Source: Rhizophagus irregularis
Taxonomy: Eukaryota > Glomeromycota > Glomeromycetes > Glomerales > Glomeraceae
DNA length: 64,000 bases
NCBI RefSeq assembly: GCF_026210795.1
Contig: NC_089442.1
Coordinates: 2,170,001 to 2,234,000, forward strand
Reading direction: 5' to 3'
Numbering within the stretch: position 1 is the stretch's first letter; each line of letters starts with the position of its first letter. Below the pieces are notes generated by a model. That model was given only the letters and a program-made list of their open reading frames with translations, was not told the DNA's origin and did no database searches. Shown here piece after piece: positions 61,443 to 64,000 of this stretch. A program made the translations under genes and the position numbers.

Positions 61443-63030
61443 ATGAACACCATCAATTCTGGTAAATTCTGCAAATTCTGCATTTAACATGACAAAAAAT
61501 TTACTAAAATATAAAAATCTATTTAATCTTATTTTTGGCTGTTGTTTCTTATTTAGAGAGGTTTCAAAGCACTCATATCGAGGTTTTTTAAGGATTTGCC
61601 GTAACGAAGTTGTCTGCCTCAACACCATTTTCAAATGGGTGGCGGTATCTTGATGGATTTTGGGTTGATCAATTCTTAAAAACAGCAGAGTTGCAATTAG
61701 ATAATGAGATTTTTGTCTTTTTAAAAGAAAAGGTGCGTATTATTTTATCTTGCAAAAACTAGGGCAACCCCTGATTTGGTACTTCCGAATTAGGGGAATT
61801 ACTGGATTAAGATATTGCTTCTTGGTTCAGGCGCCCTAATTTTGTCGTTAATAAGGGTCTACTAATTCTGGAGGAGGAATTGGTTATGTGCCTTCCCTTG
61901 TTACTAAATAAAAGAACGCACTTATTAATAATGCATTGTTTCAAATCAGAACGTAAAGGCAAGGCTGTATATATACTGGCAGGGGATAATTGAGGAATGT
62001 GAAGGCGTGAGTAATAATATTATTAGGAAACTCTTTGTATTGTTTATATGATTCATTGTATGTTTATTATATAATTCATTATAGAAACGAAAACGGAATG
62101 CAGCTGAAGAGAAGGAAAACAATCTACCACAAACAAAAATGAAGCCTTCTGAAGTAATTTCTTTGCCAACGATTGTTAACAATATTTTACCAAATCTGAC
62201 TTATCTTAATTTGCGTAATAAGTCAAATTCATGTACTGAATCTACAGAATTACGGTTTCCTGATGAGATTGTAAATTGGGCAGGATTTGAACAAGGAGTG
62301 CTAGCGTTGCAACCGGAGGTAGATACGGTACCAAAAACCAACATTTAGCCAGCGTCGTACAATCACATGTGAAAAAGATATCTGTACAGAATCAGATATA
62401 ATATTTAACTCCACTCGATCTTTTTTTAGATGGTCGTGCTTTGGAAAGTATTGTCGGTCAACCAGATTTATAATAGTTAACGGCAACATGGTACTTCTCA
62501 TGGTTTGGGAATGCAAAACAGTGGGTACTTCCCAACAAAGATATTATCGTATTATACGAACAAGAAAAAGAAATTAAAAAGGATCATATGTTTGTTCTAA
62601 TAATGCTTCAATATTTGGTTCCATAAATCAAGTTTATGGCTACATGTGTGCTAATAGTTTAAAGTAAAAATCAAATTTATTCTTTTGTTATGTCCAACTT
62701 TGATAGATTTTGATACAATTAATTGATTCTCTTTTTATAAAAATAGATATGGCGTCTGTCAACATACGATCAAACTTGGTTTCTTAAAGGGAAATAGTGA
62801 AAGTAGGGGAAGAAGATCATGGGCGATTATATGTATCAAATACTATTACGAGTGCATCAACAAATCCCACATTGCTTAAATCTGTTGCATACATGATTGA
62901 TCTCGCATCTAATAACCATTATGCATCTTTTCTATAAAACCTACGATGACTGTTGATGATACCAATGAAGATGATAAAGATGATGAACCTATTTCTGAAA
63001 AAAAGATGACAGCGAATTTAAGTATAAGGA
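61443..63030 (+). pseudogene. Nuclease-like family, copy D, frameshifted and truncated
   Basis: It has the same start micro-exon (61443-61461) and exon order as the intact copy. A one-base loss in exon 2 (agaggtttcaaag against agaggtattcgaag) puts a TAA in frame before a later one-base gain restores phase. Further small deletions lie in exon 4 (around 62330-62410, 62465-62475 and 62520-62530), including a premature stop just after the PD dipeptide. The last exon is cut at about 63030 inside the acidic region, where sequence switches to a Sel1-like fragment. Confidence 0.8.
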
Positions 63031-63200
63031 GTATAATAATCAAAATGATTCGTCTATCTACTTGGATATTTTAATTATCATGGAATTGAAACCAATATTA
63101 ATAAGCAAAAGGCGTTCAAACTATATGAAAAAGCAGCAGAATTAGAAAATATTGCAGATCAATTTAGTTTTATTAATATTTGTATCTACGAAAAAGGTTA
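63031..63200 (+). pseudogene. Sel1-repeat-like fragment joined to copy D
   Basis: The frame FNYHGIETNINKQKAFKLYE followed by KAAELENIADQFSFINICIYEKG fits the Sel1/TPR-like repeat consensus (LG..Y..G..T..N..KAF.LY.KAAE). It ends at a TAA, and the upstream part is frameshifted (GYF lost). Such repeats follow kinase domains in large families of these fungi, so this is likely a scrap of one. Confidence 0.55.
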
Positions 63201-63534
63201 AAAATATCATATTAAAGCTTTTGAATTATCAAACTCTCAATTCTCAAATATGGTTTGTGATACTAGCGAAATATCAATAGTAAATTCATTTATGAATCAC
63301 CTGTCCAAAAAAAATAAGGAAGATGTAAAAACGGATTGTAATATAAATTTAGACCTCTAAATATCATGTAAAGGAATTAATCAAACTGAAACCCATTCGT
63401 GAAAAATCAGATGTTATTTACAATTTTTTGTCTGTAAGGCTTGATGCCAAAAGTTTACTAATATATTAAGCGGGTAGATTAAAAGAAACTAATGCTATCT
63501 CCTAAAGCCATTAAAATGCGAATTATAATGCAAG

Positions 63535-63750
63535 AGATATTTATGTACTGTTGATGCTGAAGTACGATTCACTGTTTCGTCCATACTGATGACAAATTCA
63601 ATTTCTGAATCTGAGAGTAACTTGCTTCGTCGCTTGAATCATGATATACAAATTAACACAGTTATTGTGTGTCAAATTTCCAATGAACACAATTTTATAT
63701 CAGGCAAAATCCGTCCTCAAAAATTCTTAATACTTTTACAATTTTGAACT
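63535..63750 (+). pseudogene. Coding-like fragment near the right edge
   Basis: About 67 open codons on the plus strand reading VDAEVRFTVSSILMTNSISE then SESNLLRRLNHDIQINTVIV and ISGKIRPQKFLIL, ending at a stop. There is no start codon and I see no recognisable domain. The surrounding 63200-63530 region has further short open stretches interrupted by stops. Confidence 0.35.
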
Positions 63751-64000
63751 TGCTATCATCTTTACACCAGTAAGTATAATTTCTGTTAACTAGGACTTCT
63801 TCGCTTTCATTTTTTTAAATTATCATCAGATGCTTTTAATGATCTATAATCTGGAACAATTTTCATTTCAACCACCACTATACAGTCCTATCAAATTCAT
63901 TAACCTCAATTCTTAAATTGAGCTAAATAGTCTTTCAAAAATAAATACATCAGCAAATGATTTTCTTTTTTCTTACTAACGATTGACTGCATTTCGGTAT

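Larger units (their letters stand above)
54376..63030 (+). repeat. Segmental tandem duplication, three direct copies of a ~3.3-3.5 kb unit
   Basis: Copies start near 54376, 57628 and 61150. Each has, in order: gatgcgatcttcaagagtcatg (54408, 57667, 61171), gtctgactgacataaaatgctt, a promoter-like tataagaccctcat, the nuclease-family gene, a ttgacgacaattacttgct-type tail, and the catcaaaaatattggataaatt block. The third copy is truncated at about 63030, where a Sel1-like fragment begins. An inverted partial copy (52150-54200) faces the first one. Confidence 0.85.

Overview
The window reads as AT-rich fungal nuclear DNA: short GT-AG introns (about 60-110 nt), small conserved eukaryotic genes separated by long A/T homopolymer-rich spacers, and many decayed transposons and lineage-specific multigene families. 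LINE, SANT/trihelix-like and Sel1 families of this flavour recall an arbuscular mycorrhizal fungus (Rhizophagus-type, Glomeromycotina). That assignment is inference from memory, not a database match.

Layout. Positions 1-8.06 kb hold a decayed LINE on the minus strand. It is split by a ~3.5 kb element (850-4373) bounded by 41-bp terminal inverted repeats, which carries a small four-exon SANT/trihelix-like gene. Positions 8.06-12.76 kb are non-coding and contain a nested set of miniature inverted-repeat elements with recognisable target-site duplications, plus an array of intron-like repeats. Positions 12.77-16.85 kb hold a decayed multi-exon gene with features of a DDE-type transposase. From 19.2 to 41.8 kb lies the conserved gene block: glutaminyl cyclotransferase-like (-), F-box/WD40 (+), secreted subtilisin-like protease (+), chloroperoxidase-like heme-thiolate peroxidase (-), mitochondrial bL34 (+), Sm D2 (-), DAD1/Ost2 (+), a 101-aa conserved-looking unknown (-), ZFAND1-like AN1 zinc finger (+) and a Ser/Thr kinase (-). 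A second SANT-like fragment sits at 30.5 kb inside this block. Positions 41.8-49.7 kb are almost featureless and homopolymer-rich.

From 49.7 kb to the end the DNA is again accessory: decayed multi-exon remnants, then a segmental duplication of a ~3.3-3.5 kb unit (one partial inverted copy and three direct copies). The unit encodes a protein with a nuclear-localisation-like basic patch and a PD-(D/E)XK nuclease-like core. Only one copy (57957-59683, five exons, 417 aa) reads through intact. The others are inactivated by deletion, stop codons, frameshifts, or fusion to a Sel1-repeat fragment. One copy begins with the same SANT-like N-terminus found at 2.3 and 30.5 kb, so N-terminal modules appear to have been exchanged.

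The housekeeping genes are independent of each other and cover mRNA splicing, N-glycosylation, mitochondrial translation, secretory proteolysis and signalling. There are no operons. The most interesting material is the duplicated nuclease-like family, the SANT gene inside the inverted-repeat element, the triple-nested MITEs, and active-site substitutions in several enzymes (protease oxyanion Asn to Thr, peroxidase EHD to EHP, kinase HRD to HKD). All exon boundaries were derived by hand from splice signals and reading-frame continuity.
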